DNA of 12,092 nt, taken from contig ONVB01000352.1 in the NCBI GenBank assembly GCA_900321145.1, forward strand, positions 1 to 12,092, read 5' to 3'. This document shows, piece after piece, positions 1-7,316 of the stretch (the stretch's first letter is position 1; each line of letters begins with the position of its first letter). Position numbers and translations under genes: made by a program. The stretch comes from an uncultured Eubacteriales bacterium (GTDB lineage: Bacteria > Bacillota > Clostridia > Lachnospirales > Lachnospiraceae). The notes beneath the pieces are model-generated. The model searched no databases. It had not been told where the DNA came from and saw only the letters and a list, made by a program, of their open reading frames with translations.

Positions 1-8
1 CACAGAAC

Positions 9-54
9 GACACGGTGTCATCCTGAGGAGCGTCAGCGACGAAGGATCTTAAAA
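9..54 (+). repeat. 46-bp dispersed intergenic repeat, copy 1
   Basis: This element matches 5630-5675 at 44 of 46 positions. It begins with the palindrome GACAC-G-GTGTC and ends in GGATCTTAAAA. As RNA it can fold: ATCCT (20-24) pairs with AGGAT (43-47), and inside it CGTC (31-34) pairs with GACG (38-41) around a 3-nt loop. It ends 14 nt before the ATG of the cation transporter gene, just upstream of that gene's ribosome binding site. It resembles the short palindromic repeats scattered between genes in many bacterial genomes; that assignment is from general knowledge and not from a search. Confidence 0.8.
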
Positions 55-68
55 GCAGGTGAAAAAAC

Positions 69-983
69 ATGGGAACATCAGTACAAAATCAAAACATATC
101 ATCATCCTCAGAGGACACTCTAAAGACGGCAATGCATGTATCAAGGGTGAGCATGGCGGGGAATCTTGCTCTTTCGGTGGGCAAGCTTCTCGCCGGAATA
201 TTTGCATCCTCAAGTGCCATGATATCGGACGCCATACACTCGGCTTCGGATGTGGCGAGCACCATCGTGGTCATGGTGGGAGTTCATATGGCCGCAAAGT
301 CGGCAGATGAGGATCATCCTTACGGGCATGAGCGCATGGAATGTGTGGCTTCGGCGATACTTGCCATGTTCCTTGCGGTGGTCGGAGCCGAGATAGGGAT
401 AGAGGGTGTGAAGAAGATATACTCGGGGACTTATGTGACGGAAGAGCTGCCGGGTATCATGGCGCTTGCTGCGGCAGCAGTTTCGATCGTCCTTAAGGAA
501 GCAATGTTCTGGTATACAAGAGCAGCGGCGAAGCGTATAAACTCGGGCGCACTTATGGCGGATGCATGGCATCACCGTTCCGATGCACTGTCATCGGTGG
601 GCGCTCTGATAGGAATAGCCTTCGCCAGACATGGCTTTCCGGTTATGGATGCGGTTGCAAGTGTGGTTATAAGCCTCTTTATCATAAAGGCGGCTTATGA
701 CATCATGAAGGACAGCATAGACAAGCTTGTGGACAGGAGCGCCGGAGATGAGGTACAGCAGAGGATTCGCGAGGTTGTATCCGCGGTACCGGGAGTAGTC
801 GGTATAGATGACTTAAAGACTCGCCTCTTCGGCAACATGCTCTATGTGGATGTGGAGATAGCGGCCGACGGAAAGCTCTCTCTTGCGGAGGCTCATGATA
901 TAGCCGAGAAGGTCCATGACTCGGTTGAGCAAAATGTAAATCATGTGAAGCACTGCATGGTACATGTAAATCCTGCGGACTGA
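69..983 (+). CDS. Cation diffusion facilitator (CDF) family zinc/divalent metal exporter
   Basis: This is a 304-residue inner-membrane antiporter of the CDF family, which typically moves Zn2+ (also Cd2+, Fe2+ or Mn2+) out of the cytoplasm in exchange for protons. About six membrane segments span residues 28-220, followed by a cytoplasmic ferredoxin-like C-terminal domain to 304. The transport site is visible as H57-x3-D61 in TM2 and H168-x3-D172 in TM5; this HD-HD pattern is the one usually linked to zinc selectivity, whereas FieF/YiiP has DxxxD in TM2. The family motif DEDHPYGHERME (80-91) follows TM2. The C-terminus carries H295 and H299, possible regulatory metal ligands. The ATG at 69 is preceded by AGGTG (57-61). 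The promoter is not in the window. No convincing terminator follows. The exact metal is inferred; family membership is secure. Confidence 0.95.
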   Translation: MGTSVQNQNISSSSEDTLKTAMHVSRVSMAGNLALSVGKLLAGIFASSSAMISDAIHSASDVASTIVVMVGVHMAAKSADEDHPYGHERMECVASAILAMFLAVVGAEIGIEGVKKIYSGTYVTEELPGIMALAAAAVSIVLKEAMFWYTRAAAKRINSGALMADAWHHRSDALSSVGALIGIAFARHGFPVMDAVASVVISLFIIKAAYDIMKDSIDKLVDRSAGDEVQQRIREVVSAVPGVVGIDDLKTRLFGNMLYVDVEIAADGKLSLAEAHDIAEKVHDSVEQNVNHVKHCMVHVNPAD

Positions 984-1071
984 AAAGGTCTGTGAAGAAA
1001 TATCCGGCAGAAAGCCCGACTGTATTTGGTGCTGCTGTTTGACAGCCGGTCTCCGGTCGATGATTACACAG

Positions 1072-1105
1072 CCTTTAATAATGTTAACCAATTCATTATT
1101 AAAGG
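1072..1105. promoter_or_regulatory. 12+12 bp palindrome next to the symporter promoter (candidate operator)
   Basis: Left arm CCTTTAATAATG (1072-1083) and right arm CATTATTAAAGG (1094-1105) are perfect inverted repeats separated by 10 nt. The right arm ends at the base just before the -35 hexamer at 1106. There is no T-run after it, so it does not look like an intrinsic terminator for the upstream gene. A dimeric regulator binding here would touch the -35 region; the regulator is unknown. Confidence 0.6.
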
Positions 1106-1134
1106 TTGACAATATCTGTAATAAATGATATGAT
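1106..1134 (+). promoter_or_regulatory. Sigma-A type promoter P1 of the symporter gene
   Basis: TTGACA (1106-1111), a 17-nt spacer and TATGAT (1129-1134) give a near-consensus housekeeping promoter. The predicted start is near 1141, about 67 nt before the ATG. It directly abuts the palindrome at 1072-1105, so it is the more likely of the two promoters to be regulated. Confidence 0.7.
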
Positions 1135-1151
1135 ACCCCGCGTTTATGTGG

Positions 1152-1180
1152 TTGACACGTAGTAACGACATAATTATAAT
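1152..1180 (+). promoter_or_regulatory. Sigma-A type promoter P2 of the symporter gene (perfect consensus)
   Basis: TTGACA (1152-1157), a 17-nt spacer and TATAAT (1175-1180) match the housekeeping consensus at all 12 positions. Transcription should begin near 1187, leaving a leader of about 20 nt that holds only the ribosome binding site (GGGGGA at 1193-1198). It lies 46 bp downstream of P1, making a tandem pair. Confidence 0.8.
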
Positions 1181-1207
1181 ACATGCATAAATGGGGGAAC
1201 CGATCGT

Positions 1208-2584
1208 ATGAACAATGTATTTTTGATCGCACTGATCATATATCTTCTTGTCTTTCTTTTGATCAGCATATTGGATATAAAGAAAATATCGGTATTCACG
1301 GATTATGCCGTGGCGGGAAGGCGGCAGGACACATTTGCGGTTACCATGACGCTGCTTGCGACGACCATAGGCGCGTCCACGACCATAGGCATTACGGATA
1401 CCGTCTACTCGATAGGCTTTCCGGGCATCTGGTGGCTTGCTTTCGGCGCTATAGGTCTTATGCTCCAGGCACTCCTCATATCCGAGAAGATAAGGAAAAT
1501 GAATGTGAGCACTCTTCCCGAGCTTGCCAAAGTCATGGTAGGAAAACCGGCTGAGATACTGCTTGCAGCCATCATAGTTATCTCATGGGTCGGAGTTATC
1601 GCAGGACAGCTCGTGGCCATGAACAGTCTGATCACCTTCGCGACCGGAAAGAGCAGTACGGCGCTGTTTTTGATCGTGTCTGCTATTGTCATAGCATATA
1701 CGCTTATCGGAGGGCAGATGTCGGTAGTCAGGACCGATAAGGTCCAGCTGTTTATCATTATCACAGGAGTGATAGTCTGCTTCTTCTATCTGTACTTCGT
1801 CAAGGGCGGAGATACCTACACTGTCATAACGAGCGTAGAGGCATTAAATGAGAATTACAGGCCGGTCAATCTGTTTACGCAGTTTTTTGTGATCGGAGGT
1901 GTGTATTTCCTCGGGCCGGATATCATGTCGAGAAACTTCCTTTCCAAGGATGAAAGGACGGCGAAGAACTCTACGGTTATCGCCGGGCTCGTACTGCTTT
2001 TGTTTGCCATTCTCATAACCATGGTGGGCATGTGGCTTCGGGCAAATGTAACGCCCGAGCAAATGGGTGACAACAAGGCGCTTATGTACGCGGTGAGCAT
2101 CATACCGAAGGTGCCGGCGGTACTGCTTGTGTTCGGACTCTTATCGGCAGTCCTTTCATCGACGGATACCTGTCTTATCAATGCGTCTACCATATTTGTC
2201 AAGGATGTGCTTGGCAAAGAACGGGTGGCTTATGTGAGGATAACGGTAGCTGTCATGGGAACTCTGGCCGCGCTTTTGTGCGTGACCGGCAGCTCCGATA
2301 TAGTGACGCTCCTGTCAAATGCATACTCGATCTACACTCCGGGTGTGATCATGCCCCTGCTGGTGGCGATAGTCGCATACGGAAGAAGAGGCTTAAGGCT
2401 TCCGGTATGGCTGCTTTCCGTATTTGCGGGCGGAAGTCTCGGACTGTGCAACGCTTATTTTTCAAAACCGCTTGAGTCTGTCGGTGTTCCGGCCGGACTG
2501 CTTGGCTACTTCCCGCTTATCGGTATGGGCGTGTCATTTGCGGTCGCACTCGCTTCCGTAAGGTGGAAAACCAAGGAACAGTAA
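1208..2584 (+). CDS. Sodium:solute symporter (SSS family), substrate unknown
   Basis: This is a 458-residue polytopic membrane protein with roughly 12-13 hydrophobic segments that should use the sodium gradient to import a small organic solute. Family marks are DYAVAGRR (32-39) after TM1, TTIGAST (52-58) in TM2, the diagnostic GGQMSVVRTDKVQ (168-180), and SAVLSSTDT (313-321) in the helix that supplies Ser/Thr ligands to the Na2 site in this family. It is a little shorter than PutP-type members (about 500 residues). The ATG at 1208 is preceded by GGGGGA. It stands alone between its own tandem promoters and a terminator. The substrate cannot be read from sequence; the adjacent GH2 gene hints at a sugar or sugar acid, but the terminator between them argues against a simple operon. 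Confidence 0.93.
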   Translation: MNNVFLIALIIYLLVFLLISILDIKKISVFTDYAVAGRRQDTFAVTMTLLATTIGASTTIGITDTVYSIGFPGIWWLAFGAIGLMLQALLISEKIRKMNVSTLPELAKVMVGKPAEILLAAIIVISWVGVIAGQLVAMNSLITFATGKSSTALFLIVSAIVIAYTLIGGQMSVVRTDKVQLFIIITGVIVCFFYLYFVKGGDTYTVITSVEALNENYRPVNLFTQFFVIGGVYFLGPDIMSRNFLSKDERTAKNSTVIAGLVLLLFAILITMVGMWLRANVTPEQMGDNKALMYAVSIIPKVPAVLLVFGLLSAVLSSTDTCLINASTIFVKDVLGKERVAYVRITVAVMGTLAALLCVTGSSDIVTLLSNAYSIYTPGVIMPLLVAIVAYGRRGLRLPVWLLSVFAGGSLGLCNAYFSKPLESVGVPAGLLGYFPLIGMGVSFAVALASVRWKTKEQ

Positions 2585-2600
2585 GGATTTATATGGCATT

Positions 2601-2628
2601 TTGATGCACTTTTTTATGTTGATATAAG
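2601..2628 (+). promoter_or_regulatory. Candidate promoter for the GH2 gene, upstream of the hairpin
   Basis: TTGATG (2601-2606), a 16-nt spacer and TATAAG (2623-2628) form a plausible but imperfect promoter. The predicted start (about 2635) falls inside the left arm of the terminator hairpin, so the full hairpin would not be made from this start unless initiation is slightly earlier. No promoter is visible between the hairpin's T-run and the GH2 start. Confidence 0.35.
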
Positions 2629-2684
2629 AAACTCCGCGTGATAGAATTTCTTTATTGTGAAGAAACGGTCATGCGGAGTTTTTT
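2629..2684 (+). terminator. Intrinsic terminator after the symporter gene
   Basis: The 13-bp stem pairs AAACTCCGCGTGA (2629-2641) with TCATGCGGAGTTT (2669-2681) with a single G-U pair, followed by a T-run (2679-2684). The loop holds a second stem, TTTCTT (2647-2652) with AAGAAA (2660-2665). It lies 45 nt after the symporter stop and 37 nt before the GH2 ATG. Confidence 0.8.
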
Positions 2685-2721
2685 GGTTATAGATCGGTGA
2701 AGAACTTACAGGAGAGTGAAA

Positions 2722-5589
2722 ATGGAGAGAATAATCGATTTATCGGGCGAATTCGCGTTCTGCGCCGATGAGGAAAAAAGAGGCATAGAAGAGGAGTATT
2801 ACAAAAGAAATCTTGACGATACGATAAGTCTTCCGGGAACCACTGCGCTTGGGAAGAAGGGCAGAGAGAATACCGCAAGAGAGACGGGCTTTCTGACGGA
2901 AGAGTATCCTTACGAGGGATATGCGTGGTTTCAGAGGAAGATAAGCTTAAGCGAAATCCCCTACGGACGGAATGCTAAGCTTTTCTTAGAGAGAACCAGA
3001 CTCACAAAGGTCTGGCTTGACGATACATATATCGGAGAGGGCGACAGTCTGAATGCACCGCATGTTTTTGAATTGACTAATACGTTAGACGAAATCAGAG
3101 AGAAGAACGAGGAGAAAAAGGAAGTAAGGCTTACGGTTATGGTGTCAAATACCGGTTACCCGACCAAGGGAGGTCACCTTACCTCGCCGGATACACAGAC
3201 CAATTGGAACGGTATCACGGGCCGGATAGAGCTTCAGCTCAGAGACGAGATATATATCGATTCGGTATTCATCGATGCAACCGACATAGAGGAAAGAAAG
3301 CTTAAGCTTAAGATAAACATAGTCAATACTACGGATGAACCCGTCGCAAAGAAGCTTTATACCGGTGTCAGCGATCCGAAGGATCCCGAGGTCTTCTGGA
3401 TGGCGTCAAAGGATGAATTATATCTTACTCCCGGTGAGCAGGCAGTTATGATGGAGGTTGTCTGCGAGGGTGCCAAGCTCTGGAGTGAGTACACACCGTA
3501 TCTTTATACCCTGTCCGTGAATCTTGAGGGCTCTGATGATATGTACTACTGTGATACGGTAGGCTTCAGGAAGATAAGCTGCGAAGGTCTTGATATGCTG
3601 ATGAACGGACACAAGGTCTTCTTAAGAGGTAAGCACGACGGACTTATATTCCCGCTTACCGGCGCTGCTCCGACAACTGTAAAGGAGTGGGTCAGGGTTC
3701 TTGAGACTGCGAAGGAATATGGCATAAATCACTACAGGTTCCACACCTGCTGTCCACCGGAAGCGGCCTTTGAAGCGGCCGACAGGGTCGGCATCTATAT
3801 GTCTCCGGAGCTTCCCTTCTGGGGAGTGCTTGCCGCACCCGGGGAAGAGGGCTACAAAGAGGTCGAGCAGGAGTATCTGATAAGAGAGGGCGAGCGTATA
3901 CAGGAAAGCTTCGGCAATCATCCGTCCTTTACCATGCTTTCCCTGGGAAATGAGCTCTGGGGAAGCTCCGACAGGATGAACCGGATAATGCACGATTACC
4001 GGGAGAAGGACAACAGACATCTTTTTACCATGGGCTCGAACAACTTCCAGTTTGTTCCGGTTATCGTGCCGGAGGATGACTATTTCTGCGGTGTGAGATT
4101 CTCGAGGGAGAAGCTTATACGCGGTTCATATGCGATGTGCGATAAGCCGCTCGGACATGTGCAGACCGAAGAACCGAGTACCAGACACAGCTACGACTAT
4201 GCTTTTGCGTCTAATATAACAGACAATTTGTCTAACACGGCAGACGAGAATGGCTATATAGAGATACAGTACGGAACCGGGGTAAAGAAGGTGAAGGCTT
4301 CCGAGGCGGAAGGGCTTAATCCCGACAAGCCGGTCATAAGCCACGAGATAGGACAGTATACATTCTATCCGAACTTCGATGAGACGGACAAATACACGGG
4401 AGTGCTCAAGGCAAGAAACTTCGAGGTATTTAAGGAACGGCTCCGTGACAAGGGTATGGAGGAGTACTGGAAGGAATTCTATGATGCGGCAGGCAGGCTT
4501 GCAGTGGCCTGCTACAAGGAGGAGCTTGAAGCAGCGGCAAGGACAGAGAAGCTGTCAGGGTATCAGATACTTGACATCCAGGACTTTACCGGGCAGGGAA
4601 CGGCTCTTGTAGGCATACTCGATGCATTTATGGACAACAAGGGTTTTATCAGCCCGAAGGCATGGAGAGGCTTTTGCTCGGATAAGGTACTGCTTGCGCA
4701 GTTTGATTCATACATCCTTCACTCGGGCGATACGCTTAAAGCGGACATATCCATAAGGTATCATGACTTTGAGCATGAGCTTAAGGGGCAGAGCATAAAG
4801 TGCTTTTTGAGGGATGCGGACACAGGAAATACCTACGATGCGGCGGTGCTTGATATACCTGACGGATTCTATGGTCTGATATATGCCGGAGAGGTGGAGC
4901 TCAGCGTTCCTGAGGTAAAGCGTCCGGAGCACCTGATACTTGCTCTTTCGCTGACCGGAAGTGATGCGTCGAATACCTATGAGCTTACCGTATATCCCGA
5001 GACAGATGAGATATTTGATGAGCAGAGTATAAAGGACAGATACGGTGTGGAGCTTGCGACGGATGCGGATGCGGCAAAGGAGCTGCTCGCGCAGGGAAAG
5101 AAGGTGCTCTTTATACCCGAAGCTCCGCAGAAGGATGTGAAGGAAACCATCCCGGGTACTTATTGCTCTGATTTCTGGTGCTATCCCATGTTCAGGAGCA
5201 TAAGCGAGAGCATGGGTCGCGAGATACCGATAGGGACCATGGGACTGCTTATAGAGAACGAGCATCCCGCGCTAAAGGGCTTTGGCTGTCACAGCTACTC
5301 GACACCTGACTGGTATGCGGCGACCTACGATCAAAGCCTTGCCGTACTTGATGATATAACGGATAAGTCATACAGACCTATAGTTCAGATGATAGATAAC
5401 TTTGAGAGAAATCACAAGCTCGGGCTTTTGTTTGAAGGCAGGGTCGGTGAAGGAAAGCTGATGGTGCTGATGGCTAATGTGTTAGACAAAACCATACGCA
5501 TAGAGGTCAGAACGTTGTTAAAAAGCATATTGACATATATGGCTTCGGATGAGTTTGCCCCGACGGAGGAGATGGATATTTTTGTATAA
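2722..5589 (+). CDS. Glycoside hydrolase family 2 enzyme, cytoplasmic, substrate unknown
   Basis: A 955-residue retaining glycosidase. Domain order: N-terminal jelly-roll sugar-binding domain (about 1-175), immunoglobulin-like domain (about 178-290), TIM barrel (about 290-640), then a C-terminal region whose last 200 residues resemble a glutamine-amidotransferase-like fold. The likely acid/base is E411 in LSLGNELWG; the likely nucleophile is E542 in SHEIGQY. Other barrel marks are FLRGKHD after M294, HYRFHTCC (337-344) and ELPFWG (363-368). No signal peptide is present, so it should act inside the cell on imported oligosaccharides or glycosides. I chose ATG 2722 because AGGAG (2710-2714) is 7 nt away; a GTG two codons earlier (2716) is too close to that site. 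Family activities include beta-galactosidase, beta-glucuronidase and beta-mannosidase; which applies here cannot be read. mgsA follows after 100 nt with no terminator between. Confidence 0.93.
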   Translation: MERIIDLSGEFAFCADEEKRGIEEEYYKRNLDDTISLPGTTALGKKGRENTARETGFLTEEYPYEGYAWFQRKISLSEIPYGRNAKLFLERTRLTKVWLDDTYIGEGDSLNAPHVFELTNTLDEIREKNEEKKEVRLTVMVSNTGYPTKGGHLTSPDTQTNWNGITGRIELQLRDEIYIDSVFIDATDIEERKLKLKINIVNTTDEPVAKKLYTGVSDPKDPEVFWMASKDELYLTPGEQAVMMEVVCEGAKLWSEYTPYLYTLSVNLEGSDDMYYCDTVGFRKISCEGLDMLMNGHKVFLRGKHDGLIFPLTGAAPTTVKEWVRVLETAKEYGINHYRFHTCCPPEAAFEAADRVGIYMSPELPFWGVLAAPGEEGYKEVEQEYLIREGERIQESFGNHPSFTMLSLGNELWGSSDRMNRIMHDYREKDNRHLFTMGSNNFQFVPVIVPEDDYFCGVRFSREKLIRGSYAMCDKPLGHVQTEEPSTRHSYDYAFASNITDNLSNTADENGYIEIQYGTGVKKVKASEAEGLNPDKPVISHEIGQYTFYPNFDETDKYTGVLKARNFEVFKERLRDKGMEEYWKEFYDAAGRLAVACYKEELEAAARTEKLSGYQILDIQDFTGQGTALVGILDAFMDNKGFISPKAWRGFCSDKVLLAQFDSYILHSGDTLKADISIRYHDFEHELKGQSIKCFLRDADTGNTYDAAVLDIPDGFYGLIYAGEVELSVPEVKRPEHLILALSLTGSDASNTYELTVYPETDEIFDEQSIKDRYGVELATDADAAKELLAQGKKVLFIPEAPQKDVKETIPGTYCSDFWCYPMFRSISESMGREIPIGTMGLLIENEHPALKGFGCHSYSTPDWYAATYDQSLAVLDDITDKSYRPIVQMIDNFERNHKLGLLFEGRVGEGKLMVLMANVLDKTIRIEVRTLLKSILTYMASDEFAPTEEMDIFV

Positions 5590-5629
5590 TGACACGACGC
5601 TCAGAATAACACGATGCTGCGATCGGAGT

Positions 5630-5675
5630 GACACCGTGTCATCCTGAGGAGCGTTAGCGACGAAGGATCTTAAAA
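5630..5675 (+). repeat. 46-bp dispersed intergenic repeat, copy 2
   Basis: It differs from copy 1 (9-54) only at the centre of the GACAC-N-GTGTC palindrome and at 5655 (T instead of C); the latter sits in the inner stem and converts a C-G to a U-G pair, so the RNA fold is kept. It ends 14 nt before the mgsA ATG, the same distance as copy 1. A wider inverted repeat, ATGACACG (5589-5596) with CGTGTCAT (5635-5642), spans from the GH2 stop codon into the element. Confidence 0.8.
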
Positions 5676-5689
5676 TAAGGAGGATTAAA

Positions 5690-6166
5690 ATGAACGAGAA
5701 GATCACACTCACGATAAACAAGCAGAAGAACATAGCCCTTATCGCGCATGACGGCAAGAAGCCTGAGCTGATAAAGTGGTGCAAGGACAACGCGGAGATA
5801 TTAAAGAAGCATTTCCTGTGCGGGACGGGGACTACGGCGAAGATGATAGCGGATGCGACCGACCTTCCGGTAAGAGGCTACAATTCCGGCCCGCTCGGCG
5901 GCGACCAGCAGATAGGCGCGAAGATAGTTGAGGGAAGGATAGACTTTGTCATATTCTTCTCGGATCCATTAACGGCTGCACCCCATGATCCGGATGTCAA
6001 GGCACTCATGCGTATCGCCCAGGTTTACGACATCCCCTTTGCCAACAACAAGGCAACGGCGGATTTCCTCATACACTCCACCTATATGGATGAGGAATAT
6101 GATCATGATGTGATCAACTTCAAGCAGAATATCGCGCACAGGGCAGAGGTACTTCCTACGGAGTGA
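5690..6166 (+). CDS. mgsA: Methylglyoxal synthase
   Basis: This 158-residue cytosolic enzyme converts dihydroxyacetone phosphate to methylglyoxal and phosphate, a bypass that relieves build-up of sugar phosphates when carbon uptake outruns lower glycolysis. The whole MgsA-like fold is present: IALIAHD (15-21) with H20, phosphate-binding GTGTT (45-49), SGPLGGDQQ (66-74) with the catalytic base D72 (D71 in E. coli), IDFVIFFSDPL (84-94) with D92, PHDPDVKAL (98-106) with H99 and D102, and NNKATADF near 119. Length is close to the E. coli enzyme (152). TAAGGAGG (5676-5683) is 6 nt before the ATG, an unusually strong site. It may be cotranscribed with the GH2 gene, since no terminator and no good promoter lie between; a repeat element fills the gap. 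An intrinsic terminator follows. Confidence 0.97.
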   Translation: MNEKITLTINKQKNIALIAHDGKKPELIKWCKDNAEILKKHFLCGTGTTAKMIADATDLPVRGYNSGPLGGDQQIGAKIVEGRIDFVIFFSDPLTAAPHDPDVKALMRIAQVYDIPFANNKATADFLIHSTYMDEEYDHDVINFKQNIAHRAEVLPTE

Positions 6167-6192
6167 GATAAGAGTCCCGATCAAAGAAGCAT

Positions 6193-6237
6193 AAGGCAGG
6201 CAGGATAATGACAAAAATCCTGCCTGCTTTACATTTT
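6193..6237 (+). terminator. Intrinsic terminator after mgsA
   Basis: GCAGGCAGGAT (6196-6206) pairs perfectly with ATCCTGCCTGC (6217-6227) around a 10-nt loop; two A-T pairs and a G-T pair extend the base. The T-tract is broken (TTTACATTTT), so efficiency may be moderate. Its tail overlaps the -35 box of the next operon. Confidence 0.75.
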
Positions 6238-6256
6238 GCTTAAAATGTAGTAGTAT
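6228..6256 (+). promoter_or_regulatory. Promoter of the ABC exporter operon with palindrome in the spacer
   Basis: TTTACA (6228-6233), a 17-nt spacer and TAGTAT (6251-6256) form a moderate promoter. The inverted repeat ACATTTT (6231-6237) / AAAATGT (6242-6248), separated by 4 nt, begins in the -35 box and lies across most of the spacer, a position suited to a repressor or a MerR-like activator. The predicted start is near 6263, leaving a leader of about 40 nt. Confidence 0.5.
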
Positions 6257-6305
6257 GGATAGGATTTTTTCTTTGACTCAATAACTAATTGAAGGAGGAT
6301 GTAAG

Positions 6306-7316
6306 ATGTCGTTAGTAGTCACTGACCTATACAAAAAGTATGGGGAGAAAACGGTCGTTGACCATATCAGCTTTTCCATGGAGAAGCCCGGAGTGTATGC
6401 TCTGCTTGGTACCAACGGTGCTGGTAAGACGACTTCCATCAGAATGACCTTAGGTATGCTTGATAAAGACGGGGGTTCAGCCCTTTGGAACGGCAAGCCG
6501 CTTAACTTCGATACCTGCAATATAGGTTACTTAGCCGAAGAGCGTGGTCTGTACCCGAAGTATGCTCTTATCGATCAGATCAGGTATTTCGGTGAGTTGA
6601 GAGGTGTATCGGGCAAGGAGCTTGATGACCGTATAGCTTACTGGGCCGAGCGCCTCAAGGTGGAGGAGTATCTCTATCCGGAGAAGGCAGCAGAGCTTGA
6701 GGCTAAGGAGGAGAGTAAGAATGCTTCTGCCACGGCACTTAAGCGTCCTGTCAGAAAGAAGAAGGCTAAGCCCAAGAGCCCCGATCAGCTTTCCAAAGGT
6801 AATCAGCAGAAGATACAGTTCCTTATAGCCATGCTTTCGGATCCAGAGCTTCTCGTGCTCGATGAGCCCTTCTCGGGACTCGATCCGGTGAATGCCGATA
6901 TCTTAAAGGAGGTTGTCAGGGAGCAGATAGCTGCCGGCAAGTATATCATCATGTCGAGCCACCAGATGGAGGTAGTGGAGGAGTTTTGTACTGATATCTC
7001 CATCCTGAACCGTTCCAAGGTTGTGGTACAGGGTAATCTGAACGACATCAAGAAGTCTTACGGACGTGTCAACTTGACTCTCAAGGTAGAGCAGGACATC
7101 ACGGACATAATAAACTCACTGGGGATAGATATTTTATCCGAGAAGGAGCATGAGTATAAGCTTAAGGTTACCGGAGACGAACAGGCAAATGCTCTGCTTA
7201 AATGTCTTGTGGATAAGGGTATCACGGTTGTGCGCTTTGACTTAAGCGAGCTTTCACTTCACGAAATATTCGTAAAGGCAGTGGGAGAAGAGGCAGGTGA
7301 GTCGACAGTTGAGTAG
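6306..7316 (+). CDS. ABC-2 type exporter, ATP-binding subunit (NatA-like)
   Basis: This 336-residue cytoplasmic ATPase should power the two permeases that follow. Walker A is GTNGAGKTT (35-43), the Q-loop region is GYLAEERGLYPK (74-85) with Glu in place of Gln as in NatA-type members, the signature is LSKGN (162-166), Walker B is LLVLDE (182-187) with catalytic E187, the D-loop is SGLDP (190-194) and the H-loop is H219. A C-terminal DUF4162-like domain covers about 225-330. Unusual is a stretch of about 35 residues (125-160), rich in Lys, Ala, Glu and Pro, between the helical subdomain and the signature, where relatives have only a few residues. AGGAGG (6293-6298) is 7 nt before the ATG. The gene overlaps the annotated start of the next by 20 nt, indicating an operon. 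Substrate unknown; sodium, antibiotic or peptide export are all seen in this family. Confidence 0.95.
   Translation: MSLVVTDLYKKYGEKTVVDHISFSMEKPGVYALLGTNGAGKTTSIRMTLGMLDKDGGSALWNGKPLNFDTCNIGYLAEERGLYPKYALIDQIRYFGELRGVSGKELDDRIAYWAERLKVEEYLYPEKAAELEAKEESKNASATALKRPVRKKKAKPKSPDQLSKGNQQKIQFLIAMLSDPELLVLDEPFSGLDPVNADILKEVVREQIAAGKYIIMSSHQMEVVEEFCTDISILNRSKVVVQGNLNDIKKSYGRVNLTLKVEQDITDIINSLGIDILSEKEHEYKLKVTGDEQANALLKCLVDKGITVVRFDLSELSLHEIFVKAVGEEAGESTVE

Noticed and set aside
1034..1046. GCTGT/ACAGC hairpin as a terminator for the CDF gene
   Set aside because: Only five pairs and no following T-run.
813..1232. Minus-strand frame of 139 codons across the gap after the CDF gene
   Set aside because: Overlaps the CDF C-terminus and both symporter promoters; composition is Cys/His/Tyr-rich without family motifs, typical of a shadow frame.
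4708..5265. Minus-strand frame of 185 codons inside the GH2 gene
   Set aside because: Lies fully within a well-supported coding region and shows no recognisable domain.
5585..5590. Perfect TATAAT overlapping the GH2 stop codon as a promoter for mgsA
   Set aside because: No -35-like hexamer at 15-19 nt upstream and no extended -10 TGn; treated as chance.
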